In this document: in pieces, positions 34,861 to 45,974 of the stretch
How positions within the stretch are numbered: the first letter of the stretch is position 1
How the letters are laid out: each line of letters opens with the position of its first letter
From: Atherinomorus stipes
Lineage: Eukaryota; Chordata; Actinopteri; Atheriniformes; Atherinidae
Assembly (NCBI GenBank): GCA_023101725.1
Contig: JALJCO010013448.1
Span: 675,001 to 739,000 of the forward strand
Length of the DNA stretch: 64,000 bases
Reading direction: 5' to 3'
Translations under genes and position numbers: made by a program
The notes under the pieces: generated by a model
What the model was told of the DNA's origin: nothing
The model's database searches: none
What the model saw: the letters and a program-made list of their open reading frames with translations, nothing else

Positions 34861-37262
34861 TAGAGATGTGATGTTCATGAACGAATCAATTCTTTTGAAT
34901 GGCTCTTTCAAATGAATCATAAGAATTGGATCTCAGTTGTGAGCCATTCATTTTTATGTCTAAATTGTAAATGCTGTCTCATGACAGACAGATGTCCAAA
35001 ATGTTTTATTCATGGGAACGAACAAGGTTTGTCCAGAAACGGAGTTCAAAACCTAAAATTTAGGGTGAATTGTGAATGTGAGGGTGAATGTCTGAATCTT
35101 CAATTTTAGACACACAACGTAACTTTTAGACTTTAATAATCTGCGTTTCTGACTCGTTTTGATGCCACACCAACATTCATTATGCGCATTTTCGAGCCGT
35201 CCTTGCTCAGCGGCGTACCGAAGCTCAGAAACAGCAGTATGTAACTTCTCCATCCGGGACGCGGCCGTAATGTTGCAGCGCTGCATCACGTACTAGCAAG
35301 CAGATATGAAGCAGACATGAACACCTGGAAAATGAGAAAAAGAGTAAAATGTCCTGGAAAAGCTTGACTTGTCCTGGAAAATGATTTGTCCTCCTTTTGC
35401 TTCTCTGCCTTGTGGCTGAATGCAAACCGCTTCATGTCAGCTACATAGCTGCTTTACCACCGCTTCATTGCTGCTTTCCTCTTCACCGCCGCCTCGTAGC
35501 CGCCTCGTAGCCGCCTCGTAGCCGCTTCATTGCCGCCTCGTAGCCACCTTGTAGCCGCCTTGTAGCCGCCTTGTAGCCGCTTCATTGCCTCTTCATTGCC
35601 GCGTCGTAGCCGCCTCGTAGCCGCTTCATTGCCGCCTCGTAGCTGCCTTGTAGCCGCTTCATTGCTGCCTCGTAGCCGCGTCATAGCCACCTTGTAGCCG
35701 TTTTATTGCCACCTCGTAGCCGCTTCATTGCCGCCTTGTAGCCGCCTTGTAGCAGCTTCATTGCTGCCTCGTAGCCGCGTTGTAGTCACCTTGTAGCCAT
35801 TTCATTGCCGCCTTGTAGCCGCCTTGTAGCCACCTTGTAGCCGCTTCATTGCTGCCTCGTAGCCGCGTCATAGCCACCTTGTAGCCGTTTTATTGCCACC
35901 TCGTGCCGCTTCATTGCCGCCTTGTAGCCGCCTTGTAGCAGCTTCATTGCTGCCTCGTAGCCGCGTCGTAGTCACCTTGTAGCCATTTCATTGCCGCCTT
36001 GTAGCCGCCTTGTAGCCGCCTCATAGCCGCTTCATTGCCGCCTTGTAGCCACCTTGAAGCCGCCATGTAGCCGCCTTGTAGCCACCTTGTAGCCGCCTTG
36101 TAGCCGCCTTGTAGCCGCCTTGTAGCCGCCTTGTAGCCGCTTCATTGCTGCCTCGTAGCCACCTTGTAGCCGCCTTGTAGCCGCCTTGTAGCCGCCATGT
36201 ATCCGCCTTGTAGCCGCTTCATTGCCACCTCGTAGCCACCTTGTAGCCCTCTTTTAGCAGCCTCGTAGCCACCTTGTAGCTTCATTGCCACCTCATTGCT
36301 GCTTCGTCGCCGCCTCACAGCCGCCTCGCATGCACCTCGCATGCACCTCACAGCCTAGCATCCACTTTGTCGCTGCTTCTTCACCACCTCATTCGCCTTG
36401 TTGCTGCTTTGTGGCGTCCTCGCAATCATCTTGTGGCTGCCTCGTTGCCACCTAGTAGCCACCTTGTAGCCGCTACGTTGCTGCTTCGTAAGCGCCTTTT
36501 TGCCGCCTTGCAGACGCCTTTTATATGCTTCATCGCTACCTTGTAGCCGTGTCGCCACCTCGTCGCCTCCTCGTCGCCTCCTCGTTGCCTCCTTGTCGCC
36601 TCCTTGTCACCGCTTCGTCTGTGTTTTGTCTCTGCTTTGTCGCTGCTTCATCACTGTGCAAAATATAAGCTACAATTGTAGAACACTTCTCCAAAAGCTT
36701 GGGGTGGCATTTATTAGGGTTCTTGTGATAACTCGACTCGTACTGGAAAAGTCCTGGAAAAAACTTCAAGAAAAGACTGGGAACCTTGGACACCCTATGT
36801 ATGTATTTTCATGAGCCTTTATTCTAGTGTGAGTTTCTTTTCGTTAAAATGTCCTTGTGTGAAACATATTTGGAATAAAGGGTTTTTTTTTTGCATGCAA
36901 GTCAATTGTAGCCAGCTTTAATGAGTAAAAATCCAAAATAGTGATCTCACTGTCAAAGCTGTCGGGGATATGGAGCCACCTTATGAAACACATTGAAAAC
37001 ACAAGATTGATGACAATTATGGCCAATAATTTCTCACCAACAGAGTATATATTGATGAGGTATGTAAGTTTGAATTATTCCAATCCAAATCTTGCTTTAT
37101 AAATTGCTGTCAATGATTATTTACTTGATAAAGATTTATTGTTCGAATTTTAACTTAAAAAAATGACCGAAAAAAATCAAAAGTAAGTCTTTTGAATGTT
37201 TCTTTAGAAGGAACGGCTCCTCAAGATGCGACTCCCTTCAAAGAGCCGTAAATCCCATCTCT
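34861..37262. mobile_element. Composite with hAT-like TAGAGATG ends enclosing the second 11-bp array
   Basis: The left end TAGAGATGTGATGTTCATGA is followed by GAATGGCTCTTTCAAATGAA. The right end has GGAACGGCTCCTCAAGATGC, CAAAGAGCCG and AATCCCATCTCTA. Both belong to one type of hAT-like end, in which CTCTTT/AAAGAG words follow the tip. In between lie unique sequence, the CTGGAAAATG dispersed repeat and the 11-bp array. Either one large element captured the rest, or later insertions piled up inside an old copy. No target duplication was confirmed. Confidence 0.6.
35447..36640 (+). repeat. 11-bp minisatellite, array 2 (about 106 units)
   Basis: Same family and orientation as array 1: GTAGCCGCCTT alternating with GTAGCCGCTTC and ATTGCCGCCTC. 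Longer blocks repeat inside it: a segment with GCGTCATAGCCACCTTGTAG and CCGTTTTATTGCCACCTCGT occurs near 35674 and again near 35867, about 193 bp apart. Beyond 36345 the repeat decays. The flanks match those of array 1. Confidence 0.95.
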
Positions 37263-38268
37263 AGTTTTTCCACGAGTGCAGAGCGTGATGGGACCCGAGG
37301 GACGGGGGGGCCGCTGGACCTCCATATCCGCCGCCCTCATACATCTCTCATCAGCAGATAGAAGCGGAGCAGAGTGAAGGCTAGCCCTGCTGATTGATGC
37401 TTCGCCGCTACGTTCAGGCTCTCTGACCTTTCATCCGGACACCACCACCTCTCTGACTCCAATAACACGTCTTTGTTTGGCTTGGAAATGAGGAAATTTG
37501 GTTTCAACCCTGAAAACTTTGAGCCATTTTTTGTTATTTTTGCTTTTATTAATGTAAAAATGTCTGCAGAGGCTCAACCCCGTTAACCCTACTGCTCAGC
37601 AGGGACTTTTGGTCCTTTCAGGTTCGTTTTCCTCCATCTTTGGCCTCATTCTGGTTCTGTTTCCACATAAGGGAGGATTTTACCCAAGTAAGTGTTTTTC
37701 TTTAAAACACATTTTAAATTTTTCCTAAAGCTCAATGGGACGAATCTTCCACCTTTTAGCTCGTTTGGAGACAAATAAATGTCCTCGCCCCAAACTGTCA
37801 GAAAAACAGAGATGCATGATTCAGTTTTTTCTGATTCGATTCCTACCAGGGCTCGCCGGATCCATCAAAATATCAATAATAATAATAATGGATTAGATTA
37901 ATATCATCATTTTTTCTTGCAGGACACTCAAAGCGCTCAATAATAGTATCGATTAATGATGCACCAATCCAGATAATTACGATCTAATCCGATACGATAC
38001 CTGGGCTGAGCGTAAAAGATGATACCGATCCGATGCTACTGTTGAATGAATGAAGCGCATATCTTACCATGTGAGTGAAGGCATCAGACTTGACATCAAC
38101 ATTTAGTTAAGAAAAACAGGTAACAAACTGACACAGATATAAATGTACTTTATATTATTTATTAAAAAATAAAGTGTATATTGGCAGCAAAAAGAAATAA
38201 ATAACTCTTCCACCAAAATGCACCACAAACAGATATTGTAAAGTTTTTTTTATAGAATAAAGCATAGG
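37263..38268. other. Unique sequence with a hAT-like fragment
   Basis: Mostly unique. Around 37955-38035 the words ATTAATGATGCACCAATCC, GATCTAATCCGATACGATAC and GATACCGATCCGATGCTACT look like the left end of another hAT-like element type. No right end was found before the minisatellite at 38270. No gene. Confidence 0.5.
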
Positions 38269-38269
38269 G

Positions 38270-39033
38270 GTGTGTTAATCCTGTTAGGACAGAGGGGTAA
38301 GGGTGTCTCAGTCCTATTAGGACCGAGGGAAAGGGGTGTCTCAGTCCTATTAGGACCGAGGGAAAGGGGTGTCTCAGTCCTATTAGGACCGAGGGATAGG
38401 GGTGTCTTGGTCCTGTTAGGACAGAGGGGTAGGGGTGTCTTGGTCCTGTTAGGACAGAGGAGTAGGGTTGTCTCAGTCCTGTTAGGACAGAAGGGTAGGG
38501 GTGTCTCAGACCTGTTAGGACAGAGGGGTAGGGGTGTCTCAGTCCTGTTAGGACAGAGGAGTAGGGGTGTCTCAGACCTGTTAGGACAGAGGGGTAGGGG
38601 TGTCTTGGTCCTGTTAGGACAGAGGAGTAGGGGTGTCTCAGTCCTATTAGGACCGAGGGGTAAGGGTGTCTCAGTCCTATTAGGACCGAGGGAAAGGGGT
38701 GTCTCAGTCCTATTAGGACCGAGGGATAGGGGTGTCTTGGTCCTGTTAGGACAGAGGGGTAGGGGTGTCTCAGACCTGTTAGGACAGAGGGGTAGGGTTG
38801 TCTCAGTCCTGTTAGGACAGAAGGGTAGGGGTGTCTCAGTCCTGATAGGACAGAAGGGTAGGGGAGTCTCAATTCTGTTAGGACAGAGGGGAAGGGTTGT
38901 CTCAGTCCTCTCAGGACAGAGGGGTATGGGTGTCTCGGTCCTGTTAGGACAGAGGGGTATGGGTGTCTCGGTCCCATTTGGACAGAGGGGTAGGGGCGTC
39001 TCGGTCCTGTTAGGACAGAGGGGGAGGGGTATA
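38270..39033 (+). repeat. 33-bp minisatellite, array 1 (about 23 units)
   Basis: The unit is GTCCTGTTAGGACAGAGGGG plus TAGGGGTGTCTCA. Each carries a small inverted repeat, GTCCT-xTT-AGGAC. Since 33 is 11 codons, three frames stay open together: 277 codons on plus, and 271 and 274 on minus. None is a gene. A block with GTCCTATTAGGACCGAGGG units occurs near 38391 and again 330 bp (ten units) later near 38721. Array 2 is 1.3 kb downstream. Confidence 0.97.
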
Positions 39034-40375
39034 TACCCCATCAAACAGAGGGGTTTGGCAAATTTGCAAATCACCTGCAGGATCGCTGCTACTCCACAAA
39101 TGTAAATATTTTCCTCCGTAGATAAAGTTTCATAATGTACGACAACTGTTGTATTGTTTAGTTTTACGTTGTTTAAATGTTTAATGTCGTTTTCTTTGTA
39201 AAATACACATTAAAAAAGTTCTAGTTCTACGTTGAAACTTCAGTAACATAAACGCTCGCAGGCTGAAAACCAGCGGTTTTCTGTAGGCAGCCTGATAATC
39301 TGCAGTGATAGATTATCAATAACTTCAGCAACGTGGATGTTGGTCCTATGTTACATGGAGGTCGTCATGGATACAACGTAAGCAGGAAAACTGGTAAACT
39401 GCCCATCACGGAGTTACACACCAGCGTTCCTGAGGACCTGGTGAGGATGTGAGATTATTTTTGAGGGTTAAAAACCACAGGGGGGAAAAAAAACAAGCAT
39501 TTTTTAACTTTACCTGAAAGTATTTTCACATTATCAGGCACATTTTCTGATTCAGTGTGAGGACAGCAGCTTTGCAGGTGTGTTGCTGCTTATTTACCCC
39601 GCTGGGTGCTTGGGGATGGGGGTGGGGGTGGGGGTGGGGGGACGTATCTCTCTCAGACTGACAGCTGGGGAGAGTGTTTATGAAATAAACATGGGCCTGA
39701 TGCAACACTCGGAGCCCTGCTCTGCTGTGGCCTTGGAAGCCTCCCGTATCATCTCACCAGCCCCTCCTCCCCCCCCCCCCCCCACTTTCCTTTCATTCTT
39801 TCTATCTCTGCAGCACACACACACCGACACACACACACATTCCCCAGAGCTGTGGATACAAAGGTGCTCATGGGCCTAATGGGGTCAAACAGGCTGTAAA
39901 TCAATAGGAAAAGCTCCTCTGGTCCGGCGGAGGCTCCACTGAAGCGACCTGGATCAGGTTTCACCCCAAACCAAATCAGTCGCAGGATTTGAGAATGTTA
40001 CAAAGACGCTGAAGATAAATGTTGTGGAGGGCCCTCCAGACTGTTCGAGTCTGCTTATCACCGCGGGAGACAAGCGTGATGGATGGAGTTCAAGGCTCGG
40101 AGCTCTCTGTAAACTCACTGTACTTCCATGAACCCATCTCCACATAAATACTCATTCTTCTGTCTGAGCAGGATGCTGTCACATAACTCTTTATTATGAG
40201 GTCGGGAACGAGACCAGATCTGTTCATTAAACCCGTTTGTCAGAGAAATCTGAATTCACTTCCAGAGTCAGTGAAGAAAAACACAGATAACTGTTTAGTA
40301 AAGATGCAACATTCTATATATTCAAGTTCCAGTAGGAGAAGCAGCATCACACACTAGTTTGTTGTTAGATAGAGG
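39034..40375. other. Unique sequence between the two 33-bp arrays
   Basis: Unique, with GGGGTG repeats near 39616-39640, a C-run near 39770-39782 and short CA repeats near 39812-39840. The frames here (60-99 codons) cross these simple repeats. No exon supported. Confidence 0.55.
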
Positions 40376-41408
40376 CATAGGGGTCTCTCAGTCCTGTTAG
40401 GACAGAGGGGTAGGGGTGTCTCAGTCCTGTTAGGACAGAGGGGTAGGGGTGTCTCAGTCCTGTTAGGACAGAGGGGTAGGGGTGTCTCAGACCTGTTAGG
40501 ACAGAGGGATAAGGGTGTCTCAGACCTGTTAGGAAAGAGGGGTAGGGGTGTCTCGGTCCTGTTTGGACAGAGGAGTAGGGGTGTCTCAGATCTGTTAGGA
40601 CAGAGGGGTAAGGGTGTCTCAGTCCTGTTAGGACAGAGGGGTAGGGGTGTCTCAGACCTGTTAGGACAGAGGGGTAGGGTGTCTCAGTCCTGTTAGGACA
40701 GAGGGGTAGAGGTGTCTCAGACCTGTTAGGACAGAGGGGTAAGGGTGTCTCAGACCTGTTAGGATAGAGGGGTAAGGGTGTCTCGGTCCTGTTTGGACAG
40801 AGAAGTAGGGGTGTCTCAGACCTGTTAGGACAGAGGGGTAAGGGTGTCTCAGTCCTGTTAGGACAGAGGGGTAGGGGTGTCTCGGTCCTATTAGGACAGA
40901 GGGGTAAGGGTGTCTCAGACCTGTTAGGACAGAGGGGTAAGGGTGTCTCAGTCCTGTTAGGACAGAGGGGTAGGGGTGTCTCAGTCCTGTTAGGACAGAG
41001 GGGTAGGGGTGTCTCAGACCTGTTAGGACAGAGGGGTAGGGGTGTCTCGGTCCTGTTAGGACAGAGGGGTAGGGGTGTCTCAGTCTTGTTAGGACAGAGG
41101 GGTAGGGGTGTCTCAGACCTGTTAGGACAGAGGGGTAAGGGTGTCTCGGTCCTGTTAGGACAGAGGGGTAAGGGTGTCTCAGTCCTGTTAGGACAGAGGG
41201 GTAGGGGTGTCTCGGTCCTGTTAGGACAGAGGGGTAGGGTGTCTCAGTCCTGTTAGGACAGAGGGGTAGGGTGTCTCAGTCCTGTTAGGACAGAGGGGTA
41301 GGGGTGTCTCGGTCCTGTTAGGACAGAGGGGTAGGGTGTCTCAGTCCTGTTAGGACAGAGGGGTAGGGGTGTCTCAGTCCTGTTAGGACAGAGGGGTAGG
41401 GGTGTCTC
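40376..41408 (+). repeat. 33-bp minisatellite, array 2 (about 31 units)
   Basis: Same family and orientation as 38270-39033. Variants with GACCTGTTAGGAC alternate with GTCCTGTTAGGAC. Some units are 32 bp (GGTAGGGTGTC), so frames are not kept open. A block including the rare GTCCTGTTTGGACAGAG recurs 230 bp apart (near 40561 and 40791). At the 3' end units alternate 33 and 32 bp. Confidence 0.97.
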
Positions 41409-41517
41409 AGAGGTTTTATGGCCTCATCAGAGCACAATAGATCATATTAGACCCCCAAAACCACAGAGAAGTGAAATTTGTTGTCATGACAACCCCCACC
41501 AACTACTCTCTGGCAAG
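41409..41517. other. Short unique spacer
   Basis: Unique sequence between the 33-bp array and a foldback MITE. Nothing recognised. Confidence 0.5.
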
Positions 41518-42044
41518 TTTATCATAGTTTTGGATTCTCAATAATTTCAGTTTTTATTTAATTTGAGACTTTTTGTTTTTCAGTTCAGTTAGTTTTAGTT
41601 TTCTGAACAGGTTTGTTTGTTTTTGTTAGTTTTTATTTTTTGGAAAATGCTTAGTTTTGGCTCAGTTTTTATTCATTTCAGTGTTAGTTTTAGTTTTTTT
41701 TTTAATTCGATAAATAATACATATTTGTCTAGTGTGACATTAAAAATCATCAGAAAGTCACTTGGAGTAAAACCGGTAGATCAAAGTAAATACATACATT
41801 AAATAGAAATACACTGTAGAGTTCATACAGTATCAACCCAATAAATTTAAAAAGACTAAAACTAAGGAGGTTTTTGCAATAATTTTGGTTAGTTTTAGTT
41901 TTGTAAAGACACAATACAGTTTCAGTTAGTCATCATTTAAAAAAAAAAAAAGAAACTCTCATTTTTCTATTTCATTTAACAAAAATATGTTATCAATTTT
42001 AGTTTTTCATTTCTCGTTAATTGTACTTAACTATAATAACCTTG
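41518..42044. mobile_element. Foldback MITE rich in GTTAGTTTTAGTTTT
   Basis: The left end TTTATCATAGTTTTGG is an imperfect inverse of the right end CTTAACTATAATAACCTTG. The interior is full of CAGTTAGTTTTAGTTTT-type words and, in the right half, their complements (AAAGACTAAAACTAAGG). I recognise this as a common fish foldback repeat with AACTATAATAACC ends. No coding capacity. Confidence 0.7.
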
Positions 42045-42116
42045 CTCCCTGGGTGCCAAAATGTGGCTTCCCACTGAGAGATGGGTTAAATGCAGAGACT
42101 AAATTTCCCAAGCAGG

Positions 42117-42118
<2 letters not shown>

Positions 42119-42154
<36 letters not shown>
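42119..42154. repeat. (TA)n microsatellite
   Basis: An uninterrupted TA alternation of about 36 bases. Confidence 0.97.
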
Positions 42155-42155
<1 letters not shown>

Positions 42156-43770
42156 GCATAAACATCTTTCATGAAGCTAATTATGTAGATTTTTGTTGGC
42201 ATAAGTTCAGATAGTTTTTACCTGAAGTCATGATTGAATAATTGAACGTTGTGTGCGTGGTCCCGGTGGTTCTCCCTCCCCTCCAGCTTCCCACAGGTAA
42301 CGTCCACCTCGAGTCTGAGCCGACACCCCGACCGGCCTCAGTCTGATCCTTCCTCATTCCGCATCCACATTAATTATTGGTAAACATCACGTGTTTGCAG
42401 AAATACCCCAAACAAGCATACAAGGCCACACAAGAGAGAGGCGTTGTTAAAGTTTTAAAGGCTGATTCCTGCTGTCAGTGAGGTGTTAATAAGTGATAAA
42501 GTCAGACGTTTGGCATGCTGCTTGCTGGCTGAGAGGCTAATCATGTCTCTGCATGTTTTATTAGCCGCCTGCAAATCACTGTTTCTGGAAATTCAGCAGG
42601 TAGCCAAAGCAGAGCGTGCAGTCAAAGAAACATCTGTTTTTTGGTGTAATATTATTACAAGGTCTGATGATGCGAGATTGTTCTGGTGCGCGTTATAAAT
42701 ATGAAAATACTGACAGCAAATGTGAGTGTCGAGGAGAAATTTCAGCAGCTAATCAATAAGGACAGTTAGTTTTAATCATGGCCTTGAGATGTTGTTCATT
42801 ACAAATCAAGCAGTATTGAGTGAATGGATGACTTTAATATGCAGGCTGAGCCCCCACCCTCCTGAGCTCAGGGTTCAATGCCTCGCAAGCATCCAAAACT
42901 CTGACTAATGTTCTGAGCAGCCGGGCTGTTGCTAGGAATAACAGGCCCCGGTCACCGTGGTGCATCGGCCTCTGTGTGCAATTATTTCCACAAACGTCCG
43001 GAAAGAAAAGTCACTGCTGGAGTAACGGCTCCCCGGACGGGGGAAGACGCAGGCCGGGTGTTAAAGAGCGCCGTGGCTCTTGTCATTATCAGCGCCGATC
43101 AGGGGCGATGGAACGCTTGCACAAACACCGACTTGGACGTTTTAAGGTCAGTCCTGTGGTCTGAACGCTTCACAAACACCGTTAAGAAGACTGATGGCGC
43201 CCTCTGCTCCGCTCTTCATGATCATACGGTGAAAATGAGCTGGAAAGCTGAAATGTGTTAGTAATTTACAACGCTACCTATTATCCAACAGCCAGACGGT
43301 CAAAATAACTGAGGTCACCACATGACTCACTTCCTGAAGGGCGACCTGGCGGTGGAGGCTGAACGCTTCGGGGAGCAGCAGCTAAACCAGAGTCGTAGTT
43401 TTCAGGACGGTTAGCCGAGCGAGCGGCGGCGTGTCCGTGTCCTCACCGAGAGGAGAAGCAGCTTACAGCTCAGGTACGACAAAGCATGTTTGGCCCGAAT
43501 CATAGGCAATTCTAACCAACGCTGCGATAAACGATTCGTTTTTCGATGCATCGGTTAATCTAGCAAACCAGCAGAATTTAAGATTTTTGTTAAAAACATA
43601 TACTGTATGCCTTTCTGACTGAAAAAATGCTCCTTTTAATTTTTCATTCAAATGAAAATGTCACAAAAAATACTTTTAAAGTTATTGAAATAATACAGTA
43701 ATGTAAACTTGAAGGCTTTAAGCTCCAAAAGTAAAAAATAAAAGAAAATAATAATAATTATGATAATAAG
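42155..43770. other. Unique sequence, candidate conserved non-coding region
   Basis: The longest stretch free of repeats in this part of the window. The part at 42470-42850, with words such as GAGAGGCTAATCATGTCTCT, TGCATGTTTTATTAGCCGCC and TAATCAATAAGGACAGTTAG, is rich in homeodomain-like TAAT cores. That could suit a regulatory element (inference). A 110-codon frame at 42929-43261 overlaps another in a second frame and has no domain. Confidence 0.4.
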
Positions 43771-43773
43771 CAA

Positions 43774-43871
43774 CGTAAGGCAAGTTTATTTGTGTGTCAC
43801 ATTTCATGTACAGGACCATTCTAAGTGCTTTACATAAAACATTACAAGCATTACAGCAGGGTGCAAACGGA
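43774..43871 (-). mobile_element. L2-type LINE 3' end, minus strand
   Basis: Read on the minus strand: CACCCTGCTGTAATGCTTGT, ATGTTTTATGTAAAGCACTT, then TCCTGTACATGAAATGTG, ending AAATAAACTTGCCTTAC. It is the same 3' end as the L2 copies at 11.8 and 27.3 kb, in the opposite orientation and reduced to about 100 bp. Confidence 0.9.
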
Positions 43872-44127
43872 ATAATAATAATAATAATAATAAACAGAAT
43901 TTAACATTTATATTGAACATAGGTCTAGCTTCCTGAAAAAGTGCATATTCATCTTTAATCTGTCAATGCTTAATATGGATTCCAATCACTTGAAATTAAA
44001 ATATTCTTTATTGATAGAGGAGAAAAAGACTGAAGCCTGGATGTTCAGCTTAATATTTGGTTTTTTTTTTCTTCATCCTCTAGGGGCTCCAAAACAGAGC
44101 AAATCCCCAATAGACTTAAAAAAACAC
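43872..44127. other. Unique spacer with (AAT)n
   Basis: A short (AAT)n run at about 43870-43892, then unique AT-rich sequence up to the 21-bp array. No gene. Confidence 0.6.
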
Positions 44128-45187
44128 ATTCACAGGAGAAATAAACATGTTTACAGCATAAATAAACATGTTTACAGCATAAATAAACACGTTTACAGCA
44201 GAAATAAACATGTTTACAGCATAAATAAACACGTTTACAGCAGAAATTAACATGTTTACAGCACAAATAAACATGTTTACAGCATAAATAAACACGTTTA
44301 CAGCAGAAATAAACATGTTTACAGCATAAATAAACATGTTTACAGCAGAAATAAACACGTTTACAGCATAAATAAACATGTTTACAGCATAAATAAACAC
44401 GTTTACAGCAGAAATGAACACGTTTACAGCATAAATAAACATGTTTACAGCAGAAATAAACACGTTTACAGCAGAAATAAACATGTTTACAGCAGAAATA
44501 AACATGTTTACAGCATAAATAGACACGTTTACAGCAGAAATGAACACGTTTACAGCATAAATAAACATGTTTACAGCATAAATAAACACGTTTACAGCAT
44601 AAATAAACATGTTTACAGCAGAAATGAACACGTTTACAGCATAAATAAACATGTTTACAGCAGAAATGAACATGTTTACAGCATAAATAAACATGTTTAC
44701 AGCAGAAATAAACACGTTTACAGCATAAATAAACATGTTTACAGCATAAATAAACACGTTTACAGCAGAAATGAACACGTTTACAGCATAAATAGACATG
44801 CTTACAGCAGAAATAAACACGTTTACAGCATAAATAAACATGCTTACAGCAGAAATAAACACGTTTACAGCATAAATAAACATGTTTACAGCAGAAATAA
44901 ACACGTTTACAGCATAAATAAACATGTTTACAGCAGAAATGAACACGTTTACAGCATAAATAAACATGTTTACAGCAGAAATGAACATGTTTACAGCATA
45001 AATAAACATGTTTACAGCAGAAATAAACACGTTTACAGCATAAATAAACATGTTTACAGCATAAATAAACACGTTTACAGCAGAAATGAACACGTTTACA
45101 GCATAAATAAACATGCTTACAGCAGAAATAAACACGTTTACAGCATAAATAAACATGTTTACAGCAGAAATAAACATGTTTACAGCC
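44128..45187 (+). repeat. 21-bp minisatellite (about 50 units)
   Basis: The unit is AAATAAACATGTTTACAGCA plus T or G. ATG alternates with ACG within the 10-bp near-palindrome AAACATGTTT/AAACACGTTT. The 7-codon period keeps a 360-codon frame open on the minus strand (NMFIYAV-type heptads), which I reject as a gene. A block with the rare GAAATGAACATG recurs 315 bp (15 units) apart, at 44663 and 44978. Each unit holds the forkhead-like core TGTTTAC. Confidence 0.97.
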
Positions 45188-45974
45188 TGGTTCAACACAT
45201 CATTATTGGTTTAATAGATCAAGTTTACCGTGTCAGCTTTATCTGACATGGTTACCACGGTGAAAGACGTGGTGAAGTTATCCAGGAGGATTTTCTGAAG
45301 GTTTTCTGAAGACCAGTCACTCCTTCTATCATCACCATTTTTAACTGTTTACATGCATTAATGGTTTAATGTTTGGAACCCAACAAATACCAGGACTCAA
45401 ACATTATATGTTCTTCACATTTTCACCTCATATCATGACAGCATCATTAAAAGTCGAGTCTTGGATGTGAAATCCAAGTTTTCTCATAGCTCAGCAACGC
45501 TTTCCCTGTGTTTTTTTGCCCCCCGGTTGCTCGTGCATCTTATTTATGACGTTGCTCAGAAACCATCTATGTCAGAGGTGTCAAACCTCTGATATAGCAC
45601 TGTGTAGTAACACATCTTCACCCGGGGACCGTCACAACTTGACTTGAGTCCGAACAAGCCTCTGGGAAACGCTCTCCCTTTCACCCCGTTCACCTCTGCA
45701 TGGGCTTGACTGGCAGGCGGTGATGACACTCATCTCGTGTTCCCATTCTCCCGCCAAGTTTTCAAACAAAACAAGTGGTTCGCTCTGCAGCTAATTGCTT
45801 TGGCTTATTCATCTCCCGCTGAAACTTTAGGGACAATTCCAATTCTGATCTTAAACCTCAATCTTAGCAGCCCTCAGTACCAGTGTTAAGGACTATTTTG
45901 TGACTCAGTAATGGGACACACCGTAAATGCAGATACGTCTTCAAACTGTGGGGGGCAGCATCACGGCAAAGCCG
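45188..45974. other. Unique sequence, no gene seen
   Basis: Unique sequence of ordinary composition. No exon or named repeat was recognised. Confidence 0.5.

Noticed and set aside
28528..36640. CRISPR-like array (short regular repeats)
   Set aside because: The 11-bp units have no spacers and the sequence is vertebrate; it is an ordinary minisatellite.
38162..39105. Three frames of 271-277 codons
   Set aside because: All three are produced by the 33-bp period; no sequence outside the array is coding-like.
42929..43261. 110-codon frame as a host exon
   Set aside because: No domain, no clear splice sites, and a second frame is open over the same stretch.
44116..45198. 360-codon minus-strand open frame with heptad NMFIYAV-type repeats, resembling a membrane protein
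   Set aside because: It is the 21-bp minisatellite read in one frame. The repeat is near-perfect at DNA level, including synonymous sites, and there is no domain outside it.
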